Below are positions 1 through 8,695 of a DNA stretch of 64,000 bases, one piece after another. Source of the stretch: Pseudomonadota bacterium (GTDB lineage Bacteria; Pseudomonadota; Gammaproteobacteria; Xanthomonadales; Rhodanobacteraceae); NCBI GenBank assembly GCA_018240465.1, contig JAFEFS010000097.1:30483-94482 (forward strand). Direction: 5' to 3'. Made by a program: the position numbers and the translations under genes. Position 1 is the first letter of the stretch. Every line of letters starts with the position of its first letter. The notes beneath the pieces are model-generated. The model was given only the letters and a program-made list of their open reading frames with translations, did no database searches and was not told the DNA's origin.

Positions 1-222
1 GACGGCCTGGTAGCCTTCCTCGCGCTGCAGGCGCTCGATGTCGCTGCGGTAGGCAGCGATGACCTCGTCCTGGCTGGCTCCCGGCGCGATGGGTTTTCCC
101 GCTTCCCACTGCTCGAAGCGCACGCCGACGGCGCCGAGCTCGCGCGCGATCTCGGCGTGCTTCGTGTACGTTCCCAGCGGTTTGCTGCCGTCGGTTTCGG
201 AATAGATGCGCAGCTCGCTCAT
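1..222 (-). CDS. mtnD: Acireductone dioxygenase (partial, 3' end outside window)
   Basis: Acireductone dioxygenase of the methionine salvage pathway, a cytoplasmic metal-dependent cupin that oxidises acireductone to the 2-oxo acid precursor of methionine. Only the first 74 codons are present. They read [20 protein letters not shown] onward, with the N-terminal family pattern [14 protein letters not shown]. The metal-binding cupin residues lie beyond the window edge. Its ATG (222-220) overlaps the TGA of mtnB in an ATGA arrangement, so the two genes are probably translationally coupled and the salvage operon continues to the left. Identity rests on the N-terminus and on the mtnB neighbour. Confidence 0.85.
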   Translation of the reverse strand, partial: MSELRIYSETDGSKPLGTYTKHAEIARELGAVGVRFEQWEAGKPIAPGASQDEVIAAYRSDIERLQREEGYQAV

Positions 223-848
223 TGTCTCAACCTCCGCAGATCCAGCTCGCAGCCGAGCAGAAATTCGAACGCCTCGATGTGGCGCTCGGTTTCGGCCATG
301 TCGCGGCCCCAGGTGTAGATGCCGTGGCCGTCGATCAGATAACCATATAGCGGTTTGCCGGCGTCAATCCAAGTGTCCACCCTGGCGACGAGCTCGGGCA
401 TGTGCTGGGTGTTGGCGAACACCGGCAGGTCGAGCTGCGATTCGTGGGTGGTGTGACCGGCGATCGCCTTCTGCAGTTCGTAACCCTCGAAGCGGATCAT
501 GCCTGCCTTCGCATACAGGCGCGAAGCAACGGTTTGCGTGCGCGAGTGCGTGTGCAGCACCGCGTTCGCCTCGGGAAAACGCGCATAGATCTGCGTGTGC
601 AACAGGGTTTCGGCCGAGGGGCGTGCGTTGGTGCCGACGGCTTTGCCCGTGCCGTCGACGACCATGATGTCCTCGGCGCCGAGTGCGCCCTTGTCGCGGC
701 CCGAGATCGTGATCGCAAGATGATCGGCGTCAAGACGCATCGAGAAGTTGCTGCTCGTCGCCGGGGTCAGGCCGAGTGCGCCGAGCTTGCGCCCGGCCGC
801 GGCGATCGCGGCGGCACGTTCGGTGAATTGTTGCGCGGTGTAGCTCAA
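219..848 (-). CDS. mtnB: Methylthioribulose-1-phosphate dehydratase
   Basis: Class II aldolase-fold enzyme (209 aa) that dehydrates 5-methylthioribulose-1-phosphate in methionine salvage, in the cytoplasm. Visible features are the N-terminal TSSNFSMRL segment, the zinc-binding HTH pair in VLHTHS (His99, His101), the RPSAET segment with Glu80, and a third histidine in DGHGIYTWG (His175). Length is normal for MtnB. The start is a TTG at 848-846, preceded by GGAG seven bases upstream; no ATG fits as well. The stop overlaps the mtnD start by four bases. The order mtnB-mtnD is the usual proteobacterial arrangement. Confidence 0.93.
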   Translation of the reverse strand: MSYTAQQFTERAAAIAAAGRKLGALGLTPATSSNFSMRLDADHLAITISGRDKGALGAEDIMVVDGTGKAVGTNARPSAETLLHTQIYARFPEANAVLHTHSRTQTVASRLYAKAGMIRFEGYELQKAIAGHTTHESQLDLPVFANTQHMPELVARVDTWIDAGKPLYGYLIDGHGIYTWGRDMAETERHIEAFEFLLGCELDLRRLRQ

Positions 849-980
849 AGTGCTGCTCCGTGGAGTTGCTGTGCCCGGGCTGGACAGAAACTATAGCGGA
901 TGACCGCGGCAAACACATGTCCGCGGATCGCGTGAAGCGTTACGCTTGCGTGCAGAATTGCAATCCGACGAAGAGGCACC

Positions 981-1340
981 ATGAATATCGATATTTCCAG
1001 TTTGTCCGCGGCCGAGCTCGACGAGCTGATTGCACGCGCGGCCGCGAGGCGCGCGATCCTGGAGCCGGCGCAGCCGTCGCAGCCTCCGCAGCAGGCCGAG
1101 GCGATGGTGAATCCGGCGTGGCACACCTCGCCGCTGCCGAACGGCGTGTTGTTCATGTTGCGCCACCCCGGACTGGGTTGGCTCGGCTTCGCGTTGCCGC
1201 ACGAGCATCGCGTGCATCTTGCTTCGTTGTGGCTGCACCAGTCGCTGCTGTATCGACCGGTCGAGGCGACAGTGTCCGTCGGGGCTCCGGTTGCGATCAC
1301 GCCGAATTTCGGCAGCGGCGGCAGTGGCACAATGCATTGA
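981..1340 (+). CDS. Hypothetical protein, 119 aa
   Basis: Function not recognised. The N-terminus is an acidic amphipathic helix (SSLSAAELDELIARAAARR) followed by a Pro/Gln/Ala-rich linker. A more conserved-looking core with WHTSPLPNGVLF and HPGLGWLGFALP comes next, and the C-terminus is Gly-rich. There is no signal peptide or membrane segment, so it is probably cytoplasmic. It is divergent from mtnB across about 130 bp. An AGAGGCACC stretch precedes the ATG. The codon use matches the surrounding genes, which supports real coding. The helix resembles those of small DNA-associated or structural proteins, but this is too weak to assign a role. Confidence 0.6.
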   Translation: MNIDISSLSAAELDELIARAAARRAILEPAQPSQPPQQAEAMVNPAWHTSPLPNGVLFMLRHPGLGWLGFALPHEHRVHLASLWLHQSLLYRPVEATVSVGAPVAITPNFGSGGSGTMH

Positions 1341-1462
1341 GGGGGTTGCGGACGCAGGGCCGACTTCCAACTGCGCAGGCGCATATCGGCGCAGTCGCGT
1401 ATTGATCGGGATGACCGCCGCGACTAGATTGCGTTTGCGTTTTCGTCTTGGAGAAAGGCTGG

Positions 1463-2791
1463 ATGAGCATCGCCGCTGTCGGAGTTCCATCCGCTCCCGC
1501 ACCTTCGCTGTCCGCGCTGCAGCGCCTCAAGTCGATCGTCGGCGGCTCGATCGGCAACCTCGTCGAATACTACGACTGGTATGTCTACACCTCGTTCTCG
1601 TTGTACTTCGCCCAGGCGTTCTTCCCGCAGGGCGATGCCGTGGCGCAGGCGCTCAGCGCGGCGGCGGTGTTCGCCGTCGGTTTTTTGATGCGGCCGATCG
1701 GTGGCTGGTACTTCGGCCGCTTCGCCGACCGCCACGGCCGCCGCGCCTCGTTGATGCGCTCGATCGTGCTCATGTGCGCGGGCTCGCTGTTGATCGCCGT
1801 ATGTCCGACGTACGCGAGCGTCGGTGTTGCCGCGCCGATCCTGCTCGTGCTCGCGCGCCTGCTGCAGGGCCTGAGCCTCGGCGGCGAGTACGGCAGTTCT
1901 GCGACATATCTGGCCGAAATGGCGACGATCAAGCGCCGCGGTTTCTGGTCGAGCTTCCTCTATGTCACCCTGATCGCCGGACAACTGACCGCGCTCGCGG
2001 TGCTGATCGTGCTGCAGCATTGGGTGCTTGCCGAGGAACAGCTCAAGGCCTGGGGCTGGCGCATTCCGTTCGCGATCGGTGCGCTCATCGCCATCGTGGC
2101 TCTCTATCTGCGCCGGAACATGGCCGAGACCGACGCCTTCACCGGCAGCCGGGGCAACGCCGGGACCAGGCGCAACGGGGGCTCGCTCGGCCTGCTGTTC
2201 GAGCACTGGCGGGCCGCGTTGATCGTGATCGGGCTGACCATGGGGGGCACGCTCGCGTTCTACACCTACACCACGTACATGTCGAAGTTCCTCGTGCTCA
2301 GCGTCGGCCTGGACAAGGAAACGGCGACGCTGGTCAACGCGGCGACGCTGTTCGGCTACATGCTGCTGCAGCCGCTGGTCGGCGGGCTCTCCGACTACAT
2401 CGGCCGGCGTCCGATCCTGATCGCGTTCGGCGTGTTCGGTGTGCTGTTGACCGTGCCCGTGCTGACGACACTGGAGGCGACGCGGGATCCGTACGCGGCC
2501 GCGAGCCTGATCATGCTGATGCTGCTCGTGGTCAGCGGCTATACGGCGATAAACGCGGTGGTGAAGGCCGAGTTGTTCCCGGTCGAAATCCGCGCGCTCG
2601 GCGTCGGCTTGCCGTATGCGCTGGCCGTGGCGATTTTCGGTGGTAGTGCGGAAACCGTGGCGCTTTGGTTCAAGCAAATCGGCCACGAAAGGGGTTTCTA
2701 CTGGTACGTCACGGCCTGCATTGCCTGCTCGCTGCTGGTCTACGTTTTCGTGCCCGACACCAGGAAGACCTCGCTGATCGAAGACGCCTGA
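1463..2791 (+). CDS. MFS transporter, metabolite:H+ symporter (MHS) family, KgtP-like
   Basis: Twelve-helix inner-membrane secondary transporter (442 aa) of the MHS branch, which includes the alpha-ketoglutarate permease KgtP, ShiA and ProP. Family features seen: the first helix GGSIGNLVEYYDWYVY, the loop 2-3 signature GWYFGRFADRHGRRAS, and LQGLSLGGEYGSSATYLAE in helices 4-5, typical of dicarboxylate/2-oxoglutarate carriers. The cognate half repeat GGLSDYIGRRP lies after helix 7. The ATG at 1463 is chosen over the in-frame TTG at 1448 because GGAG sits nine bases before it. Substrate cannot be fixed from sequence; an organic acid is likely. It stands alone, followed by rmuC on the same strand 75 bp later. 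Confidence 0.9.
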   Translation: MSIAAVGVPSAPAPSLSALQRLKSIVGGSIGNLVEYYDWYVYTSFSLYFAQAFFPQGDAVAQALSAAAVFAVGFLMRPIGGWYFGRFADRHGRRASLMRSIVLMCAGSLLIAVCPTYASVGVAAPILLVLARLLQGLSLGGEYGSSATYLAEMATIKRRGFWSSFLYVTLIAGQLTALAVLIVLQHWVLAEEQLKAWGWRIPFAIGALIAIVALYLRRNMAETDAFTGSRGNAGTRRNGGSLGLLFEHWRAALIVIGLTMGGTLAFYTYTTYMSKFLVLSVGLDKETATLVNAATLFGYMLLQPLVGGLSDYIGRRPILIAFGVFGVLLTVPVLTTLEATRDPYAAASLIMLMLLVVSGYTAINAVVKAELFPVEIRALGVGLPYALAVAIFGGSAETVALWFKQIGHERGFYWYVTACIACSLLVYVFVPDTRKTSLIEDA

Positions 2792-2865
2792 TTCGCTGCA
2801 CGATCTCGCCAACTGAGACGCGGCACTGTCACAATCCGTTCCCGGGGTTGAACGACAGGTGAGAC

Positions 2866-4359
2866 GTGGCGACGATGGCGAACGACTACAGCTTGTGGGC
2901 CTTGATCGCGCTGGCTGCATTCGCACTCGGTGCGCTGGTCGCCTGGGTGCTGACCCGCGCGCGCGCCGTGATCGTAGGACGGGCGAGTCGCGATGTCGAA
3001 GTGGCGCAACTGGCATCGGAGCGTGACGTGGCCATGGATGAAGCGCGCCGCCTGCGTGGCGAGTGCGACGGCGTCACCGCCGAATTGGTCGAGCAACGCA
3101 AGGCAGTGTTCGTGCTCGGCAACGAACACGCGAATCTCACCGGGCGCCTGGAGCGCCTCACCCAGCTCGACACGGAACTTTCCGCCGCGCGCGCCGAAGC
3201 GCAGCAATGGCGCGAGGCGACGCAGCGCGCCGAGCAGCGCATCACCGAAACCGCCACGCGCGCGCAGGAGCAGCATCAGGCCGCCGCGGAAAAAATCGCC
3301 CTGCTCGAACGCGTGCGCGAGAACTTGAGCGACCAGTTCAAGGCGCTGGCCGGCGACCTGCTCGAGGAGAAGAGCAGGAAATTCACCGAGCAGAACCAGA
3401 GTCAGCTCGGCAACCTGCTCATGCCGCTGCGCGAGCAGATCGACGGATTCAAGAAGCAGGTCGGTGAGGTCTACGACAAGGAAAGCCGCGAGCGCCAGCT
3501 GCTCAAGGCCGAGATCGATGCGCTGAAGAACCTCAACCAGCGCATCGACGAGGACGCGCGCAACCTCACCCGCGCGCTCACGCGCGAGAGCAAGACGCAG
3601 GGCGCCTGGGGGGAGCTCGTGCTCGAACGCCTGCTCGAAGCGTCGGGTCTGCAGAAAGGGCGGCAGTACGAAACCCAGGCGACGTTCCAGAACGAGGCCG
3701 GCGCACGCGCACGCCCCGATGTCATCGTGCGCCTGCCTGAAGGGCGCGACATCGTGGTCGACGCGAAGGTGTCGCTGACTGCCTACGAGCGCTATTGCGC
3801 TGCGGCCGACGATGCCGAGCGCGGCGCGCAGCTCAGCGCCCATCTCGCCTCGCTGCGTGGCCACGTCAAGGAACTCGCCGACAAGCGCTACAGCGACCTG
3901 CCCGGCGTCCATTCGCTCGAATTCGTGCTGATGTTCGTGCCGGTCGAAGCGGCCTACATCGAAGCCGTGCACCGCGATGACGGCCTGCAGGAATTTGCGC
4001 TCGAGAAGCAGGTCGTCATCGTCACCACTTCGACCCTGCTCGCGACGCTGCAAACCGTGGCCAGCCTGTGGCGCAACGACGACCGCAACCGCAACGTGGT
4101 CGAGATCGCCGACCGCGCGGGCAAGCTCTACGACAAGTTCGTCGGCTTCATCGACGATCTCAACAAGGCCAGGGCACAACTCAATGCCGCCAACGATGCG
4201 CTCGCGGCGGCTTCGAGCAAGCTCGAAACCGGGCGCGGCAATCTGATCGGTCAGGTCGAGAAGCTGCGTGAACTGGGTGCGCGTACAAGCAAGGCGCTTG
4301 CCGAAAGCCAGGTCGAGCGGGCGCAACTCGACGAGGCGCAGGGCAGGCTGGACAACTAG
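2866..4359 (+). CDS. rmuC: DNA recombination protein RmuC
   Basis: RmuC-family protein (about 497 aa), membrane-anchored by a single N-terminal helix (residues about 6-26, LWALIALAAFALGALVAW). A long charged coiled coil covers roughly residues 40-230, and the RmuC domain follows. That domain is a PD-(D/E)XK nuclease fold and shows GAWGELVLERLLEASGL followed by RPDVIVRLPEGRDIVVDAK, with the acidic and Lys residues expected in the active site. RmuC limits inversion at short inverted repeats, presumably by processing DNA secondary structures. The GTG at 2866 has AGGTGA upstream; the ATG at 2875 is an alternative start. It converges with the small membrane-protein gene at 4394. Confidence 0.93.
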   Translation: MATMANDYSLWALIALAAFALGALVAWVLTRARAVIVGRASRDVEVAQLASERDVAMDEARRLRGECDGVTAELVEQRKAVFVLGNEHANLTGRLERLTQLDTELSAARAEAQQWREATQRAEQRITETATRAQEQHQAAAEKIALLERVRENLSDQFKALAGDLLEEKSRKFTEQNQSQLGNLLMPLREQIDGFKKQVGEVYDKESRERQLLKAEIDALKNLNQRIDEDARNLTRALTRESKTQGAWGELVLERLLEASGLQKGRQYETQATFQNEAGARARPDVIVRLPEGRDIVVDAKVSLTAYERYCAAADDAERGAQLSAHLASLRGHVKELADKRYSDLPGVHSLEFVLMFVPVEAAYIEAVHRDDGLQEFALEKQVVIVTTSTLLATLQTVASLWRNDDRNRNVVEIADRAGKLYDKFVGFIDDLNKARAQLNAANDALAAASSKLETGRGNLIGQVEKLRELGARTSKALAESQVERAQLDEAQGRLDN

Positions 4360-4393
4360 GCTCGCGTGCCGAGCCGCCCGAGTACGCGTTGCG

Positions 4394-4807
4394 TCAACCG
4401 TGAGCGCTTGCCATTTTGCGCAAATGATTCGCCGCGCAGATGGCCAGGATCGCTCCGGCAAGCACTTCAAACCAGATGCTGAAATTCATTGCCAGCGTAT
4501 GCTCGGAGCACAGCGCCAGCGCGTAGTGCCCCAATCCGTCCAGGCCGAAGCTTGCGTAGACGATGAGCAGCAGCGCCGCGATCGTGCACCATCCCGATGC
4601 CGCCGCAGCCAGCGCCGCGATTCCGGGAACGGTGATCGCCAGCCACGCCCAGTAGACGTTTTCGCGCGTGATCCAGTGCGGCATGTTGGGGTAGAACGCG
4701 AGGTATTCCGCGTTGTGCGCGAAGTGAACGAAGCTCGCACAGCAATACAGGGCGAGCAGCCACCAGATATGCCTCGGCAGCTGCGGCAACCGGACGAAAA
4801 ACGGCAC
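4394..4807 (-). CDS. Small four-helix membrane protein, unknown function
   Basis: 137-aa hydrophobic protein with about four transmembrane segments (WWLLALYCCASFVHFAH, VYWAWLAITVPGIAALAAAA, WCTIAALLLIVYASFG, FSIWFEVLAGAILAICAA). Polar residues in the helices include the patterns HFAHNAEY and GLGHYAL, which could bind a metal or haem, but no known family motif is recognised. It begins 15 bp after the stop of the upstream APC permease, on the same strand, and is probably co-transcribed with the two permeases. The role is unknown. Confidence 0.65.
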   Translation of the reverse strand: MPFFVRLPQLPRHIWWLLALYCCASFVHFAHNAEYLAFYPNMPHWITRENVYWAWLAITVPGIAALAAAASGWCTIAALLLIVYASFGLDGLGHYALALCSEHTLAMNFSIWFEVLAGAILAICAANHLRKMASAHG

Positions 4808-4822
4808 GTCGATTCCCGGGCG

Positions 4823-6280
4823 TCAGGTCGATGCCGTGGCAGCCGCTCCGCTGTCTTCACGATGCAGCTTGCTCTTGCGGTAGCCGTAGGCGAAATACAG
4901 CCCGAATCCGGCGAACGTCCAGATGAAGGTCAGCCACCAGTTGTAGCCGCTGAACGTGGAGAGCAGGGCGAAGCAGGAAGCGATGCCGAGAAAGCAGACC
5001 AGCGGGGCGTAGCGGATGCGGAACGGGCGCGGAATTTCCGGGTGTGCCACGCGCAGGATCCAAACGCCGGCGCAGACCGCGGCGAAGCTGATCAGCGTGC
5101 CGATCGAGGTGAGGTCGCCCAGGATGTCGAGCGGGAACACGCCGGCGAGCAGGGCGATCCCGGCGCCGGTGATCAGCGTGTTGATATGCGGGGTACGGTA
5201 CTGCGGATGGATGCGCGTGAACACCGGCGGCAGCAGTCCGTCCTTTGCCATGATCATGAAAATGCGCGGCTGGCCGATGCACATGCACAGGATCACGCTC
5301 GACAGTCCGATCAGCGCGCCGATTTCGACGATCCAGCGCAGCCACGCCAGCTGCGGGTGCGCGGCGACCGCGGTGACCACGGGCTCGCTCGTGCCGAGCT
5401 GGGTGTAGGGCAGCAGGCCGGTGAGCACGGCCGCCATCGCGATGTAGAGCACCGTGCAGATCGCGAGCGAGGCGAGCATGCCGATCGGCAGGTCGCGCTT
5501 GGGATTGAGCGATTCCTGCGCGGCCACGCTGGTCGCCTCGAAGCCGATGTAGGCGAAGAACACCATCGAGGCGCCGCGCAACACGCCCGACCAGCCGAAC
5601 TCGTGCGCGCCGGTGTTCTCGGGAATGAACGGATGCCACAGGCGCGTATCGACGTAGCTCCAGCCGGCGAAGATGACGAGCACGATCAGGATGATCTTGA
5701 GCGCGACCATCGCCGAATTGACCCCGGCGGATTCCTTGATGCCGACATAGCAGATGCCGGTCAGCACGGCGACGATGCCCATTGCGGGCAGATTGATGAA
5801 GGCGCCGGTCGGTTTCAGATGCGCGTCGAGCGGCGCGTTGATCAACGCGTCGGGAAGGTGGATGCCGAGGTGATTGAGCAGGCTGGCGAAGTAGCCGGTC
5901 CAGCTCGATGCGACCGCGGAGGCCGAGACGCCGTATTCGAGGATCAGCATCCAGCCGATGAACCAGGCCGCGCCTTCGCCGAGCGTGGCGTAGGTGTACG
6001 AATACGCCGAGCCCGAGACCGGCACCATCGCCGCGAACTCGGCATAGCACAGCGCGCAGAACGTGCAGCAGATCGCCGCGAGCACGAACGACAGCATGAT
6101 CGCCGGTCCCGCATGCATCGCCGCAGCGTTGCCGGTGATGACGAAGATGCCGCCACCGATCACCGCGCCGATGCCGATCGCGGTCAGGCCCCAGGGGCCG
6201 AGCGTGCGGCGCAGTTCGATCTCGCCGGCTTCGTTGTTGACGGCGAGCGGGTGCTTGGTGCGCAGGAGTTGCTTGAGCAT
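4823..6280 (-). CDS. APC-superfamily amino acid permease, cationic amino acid transporter (CAT) type
   Basis: Twelve-helix inner-membrane amino acid permease (485 aa from ATG 6280). The N-terminal motif GPWGLTAIGIGAVIGGGIFV is the substrate-binding unwound helix 1 of the APC fold. MVPVSGSAYSYTYATLGE and VFFAYIGFEATSVAAQE are conserved in CAT/YfnA-like carriers. A reading frame extends 13 codons upstream, but MLKQLLRTK at 6280 is the usual family start and has GGGA about nine bases ahead. It is the second of two tandem permeases, 109 bp after the start of the following gene's coding region, and leads into the small membrane protein. Import of a cationic or other amino acid is likely; the exact substrate is not visible. 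Confidence 0.92.
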   Translation of the reverse strand: MLKQLLRTKHPLAVNNEAGEIELRRTLGPWGLTAIGIGAVIGGGIFVITGNAAAMHAGPAIMLSFVLAAICCTFCALCYAEFAAMVPVSGSAYSYTYATLGEGAAWFIGWMLILEYGVSASAVASSWTGYFASLLNHLGIHLPDALINAPLDAHLKPTGAFINLPAMGIVAVLTGICYVGIKESAGVNSAMVALKIILIVLVIFAGWSYVDTRLWHPFIPENTGAHEFGWSGVLRGASMVFFAYIGFEATSVAAQESLNPKRDLPIGMLASLAICTVLYIAMAAVLTGLLPYTQLGTSEPVVTAVAAHPQLAWLRWIVEIGALIGLSSVILCMCIGQPRIFMIMAKDGLLPPVFTRIHPQYRTPHINTLITGAGIALLAGVFPLDILGDLTSIGTLISFAAVCAGVWILRVAHPEIPRPFRIRYAPLVCFLGIASCFALLSTFSGYNWWLTFIWTFAGFGLYFAYGYRKSKLHREDSGAAATAST

Positions 6281-6389
6281 GGTCGTTCCCGGGTTCTCGT
6301 AAACGGCGAGGGCCGACATCGTGCGTCGGCCCTCGTCGGCATGGTCAAGTCGAGTCGTGTTCGGACACGGAGTTCAACGTGGCGGCTCG

Positions 6390-7898
6390 TCAATTGCCGT
6401 CCACAAGCTGGCTACGCTTGTAGCCGTACAGCGCGTAGATGACCAGGCCGATCACCGCCCATGCCGCGAACACCAGCTTGGCCGTCATGCTGAGGTTGAC
6501 GAACAACAGCAGGCAGCCGGCGACGGCGAGGGGGCAGACGATCCACGCCAGCGGCGTGCGGAACGGACGCGGGCGATCGGGCTGCGTCTTGCGCAGCACC
6601 AGCACGCCGATCGACACCATCGCGAACGCCAGCAGGGTGCCGGAGTTGGAAGTGTCCGCCAGCTTGCCGACCGGGAACAGCGCGGCGCAGATCGAGACCA
6701 CGAAACCGGTCAGGTAGGTGATGACGTGCGGAGTGTGGAACTTCTCGTGCACCTTCGACAGGGCATCCGGCAGCAGGCCGTCGCGCGACATCGTGAAGAA
6801 GATGCGGGTCTGGCCGAACATCATCATCAGGATCACCGACGGCAGTGCGACCACCGCGGCCAGTGCGATCAGGTTGCCGACCTTCGGGTAGCCGAGGACG
6901 CGGATCACGTGGGCCAGCGGTTCGTTGCTGCACACCAGCGCATTCGCGTTCTGCGGCAGGGCGCAGGCGGCGGCCATTTCCGGAGTACCCGGGTCGAGCA
7001 CCGCGCCCGCGGCACTCATCAGCGGCTGGGCGCCGGCGGCACCGGCGGCGCCGTAACCGACCAACAGGTAGAAGATGGTGCAGACGCCGAGCGCGCCGAT
7101 CAGGCCGATCGGGATGTTGCGGTTCGGATTCTTGGTTTCCTCCGCGGCCGTCGACACGGCGTCGAAGCCGACATAGGCGAAGAAGATGGAAGCCGCCGCG
7201 CCGAGTACGCCGACGCCGCCGGTCGGGCTGCCCCAGCCGGTGGGCAGGAACGGGACCAGGTTGCTGCTCTTGGCCGCCGGCAGGGCGAGGCCGATGAAGC
7301 CGAGCAGGGCGATGATCTTGATCGCCACCAGCACCGCGTTGACGCGCGCGCTCTTGGACGTGCCGATCACCAGCAGCCAAGTGACCGCGATGCCGATAAG
7401 GAGGGCGAGCAGGTTGATGCCGCCGCCAGAGAAGTAGCCGGTCTGCAGCCACTTCGGCAACGACAGGGCCCCCGGCGCGGTCAGGCCGAACAGACCGCTG
7501 TTGAGCAGGCCGTTGACGTAGCCGGACCAGCCGACGCACACCGCGGTCGCGCCGATGGCGTATTCCAGCACCAGCGCCCAGCCGACGATCCACGCGATCA
7601 GTTCGCCGAACACGCCGTAACTGTAGGTGTAGGCCGAACCCGAGACCGGGATCATCGAAGCGATTTCGGAATATGCGAGGGCCGCCAGTCCGCACACCAC
7701 GGCTGCGATCACGAAGGCGAGCATCATGCCGGGGCCGGCCTTCTGGGCGGCTTCGGCGGTCAATACGAAGATGCCGGTGCCGATCACGGCGCCGATGCCG
7801 AGCAGGGTGAGTTGGACGGGACCGAGCTGGCGCTTGAGCGATTTCTTTTCTGCGGTTTCGAGAATCTTGTCGAGTGGCTTGACGCGCCAGAAAACCAT
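6390..7898 (-). CDS. APC-superfamily amino acid permease, CAT type (tandem paralogue)
   Basis: Second CAT-type amino acid permease (502 aa), first gene of the leftward group. It shares the same motifs as its neighbour: GPVQLTLLGIGAVIGTGIFV at helix 1, MIPVSGSAYTYSYGVFGE, and IFFAYVGFDAVSTAAEE. It differs by a longer periplasmic loop containing two cysteines (near ACALPQNANALVCSNE). The reading frame is open upstream to 8075, but the ATG at 7898 (MVFWRVKPLDKIL) carries a good GGGGAT ribosome site eight bases upstream, so this start is chosen. It is divergent from the Nudix gene across 131 bp. Tandem paralogues suggest duplication followed by divergence in substrate. Confidence 0.92.
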   Translation of the reverse strand: MVFWRVKPLDKILETAEKKSLKRQLGPVQLTLLGIGAVIGTGIFVLTAEAAQKAGPGMMLAFVIAAVVCGLAALAYSEIASMIPVSGSAYTYSYGVFGELIAWIVGWALVLEYAIGATAVCVGWSGYVNGLLNSGLFGLTAPGALSLPKWLQTGYFSGGGINLLALLIGIAVTWLLVIGTSKSARVNAVLVAIKIIALLGFIGLALPAAKSSNLVPFLPTGWGSPTGGVGVLGAAASIFFAYVGFDAVSTAAEETKNPNRNIPIGLIGALGVCTIFYLLVGYGAAGAAGAQPLMSAAGAVLDPGTPEMAAACALPQNANALVCSNEPLAHVIRVLGYPKVGNLIALAAVVALPSVILMMMFGQTRIFFTMSRDGLLPDALSKVHEKFHTPHVITYLTGFVVSICAALFPVGKLADTSNSGTLLAFAMVSIGVLVLRKTQPDRPRPFRTPLAWIVCPLAVAGCLLLFVNLSMTAKLVFAAWAVIGLVIYALYGYKRSQLVDGN

Positions 7899-8029
7899 TA
7901 TGTATCCCCGGATGTGATTGTGAGGTAGCGGCTGGTGACGACGACTACGGCTGTCGATGATTGTGCCCGGATCCCACGGGCCCAAACGTGTGCCGGTAAA
8001 ATACGCGACCCCTCCGCATCGGGCAAGCT

Positions 8030-8614
8030 GTGACGCACAAGCTGACCGTCTCGTCCCCGCATTCCTTGCAACCATGGCAGCGCGGCTGGCTGGCCGCGTT
8101 CGAGCGCTACGCTGCGCGATATCCGGCGGAGCACGCCGTCATATCCCTTTTCGCAGAATTCGCCGCGACGCACGCGGATGCGGCCGAGCGCGGCCTCGCG
8201 CTCGGCCACTTGACCGGTTCGGCCTGGCTGGTCAGCGCGGATGGAACGCGCGTTTTGCTGACCCACCACCGCAAGCTCGACCGCTGGCTGCAGCTCGGCG
8301 GGCATGCCGACGGCGACGTCGATCTCGCGCGTGTGGCGTTGCGCGAGGCGGAGGAGGAGTCCGGTTTGACGGGTCTGGTCGTCGAAGCGGAGATTTTCGA
8401 CCTCGACCGGCACGAGATTCCGGCGCGGCGGAACGAGCCTGTGCATTGGCACTACGACGTGCGCCATGTCGTGCGTGCGAGCGGAGATGAAGCATACGTC
8501 GTCGGCGATGAATCGCACGCGCTGGAGTGGCGCGACGTCGCGACGCTCGCGGCGGATGAAAGCGCCGATGCATCGCTGCGGCGCATGGCGCAAAAATGGT
8601 TGAGCTTGCGCTGA
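8030..8614 (+). CDS. Nudix hydrolase
   Basis: Cytoplasmic Nudix-superfamily pyrophosphohydrolase (194 aa). The Nudix box runs from GGHADGDVDLARVAL to REAEEESGL and keeps the metal-binding REAEEESG helix. The glutamate usually found in the first half (Gx5E) is replaced by Val, as in some members with a GGHxDGD start. The C-terminal part carries HWHYDVRHVV and EWRDVATL. Substrate is not predictable. The start is a GTG at 8030 without a strong ribosome site, so the N-terminus is uncertain by some residues. It converges with the M20 peptidase gene. Confidence 0.85.
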   Translation: MTHKLTVSSPHSLQPWQRGWLAAFERYAARYPAEHAVISLFAEFAATHADAAERGLALGHLTGSAWLVSADGTRVLLTHHRKLDRWLQLGGHADGDVDLARVALREAEEESGLTGLVVEAEIFDLDRHEIPARRNEPVHWHYDVRHVVRASGDEAYVVGDESHALEWRDVATLAADESADASLRRMAQKWLSLR

Positions 8615-8695
8615 TCACACACCTTGCCGACGCAGTGGCGGTCGCTGCGATCCGATGGCGCCTCGCCCGCGCCGATCGAATGGGACGGACGGCGA

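Noticed and set aside
1424..3016. Long minus-strand open frame of about 530 codons opposite the MFS gene
   Set aside because: Arg/His/Gln-rich translation without any family pattern; it is the antisense shadow of the MFS and rmuC genes, common in high-GC DNA.
4268..6442. Open frame of about 724 codons on the plus strand opposite the permease
   Set aside because: Asp/Arg/Gln-rich shadow of the APC permease; no domain and no ribosome site.
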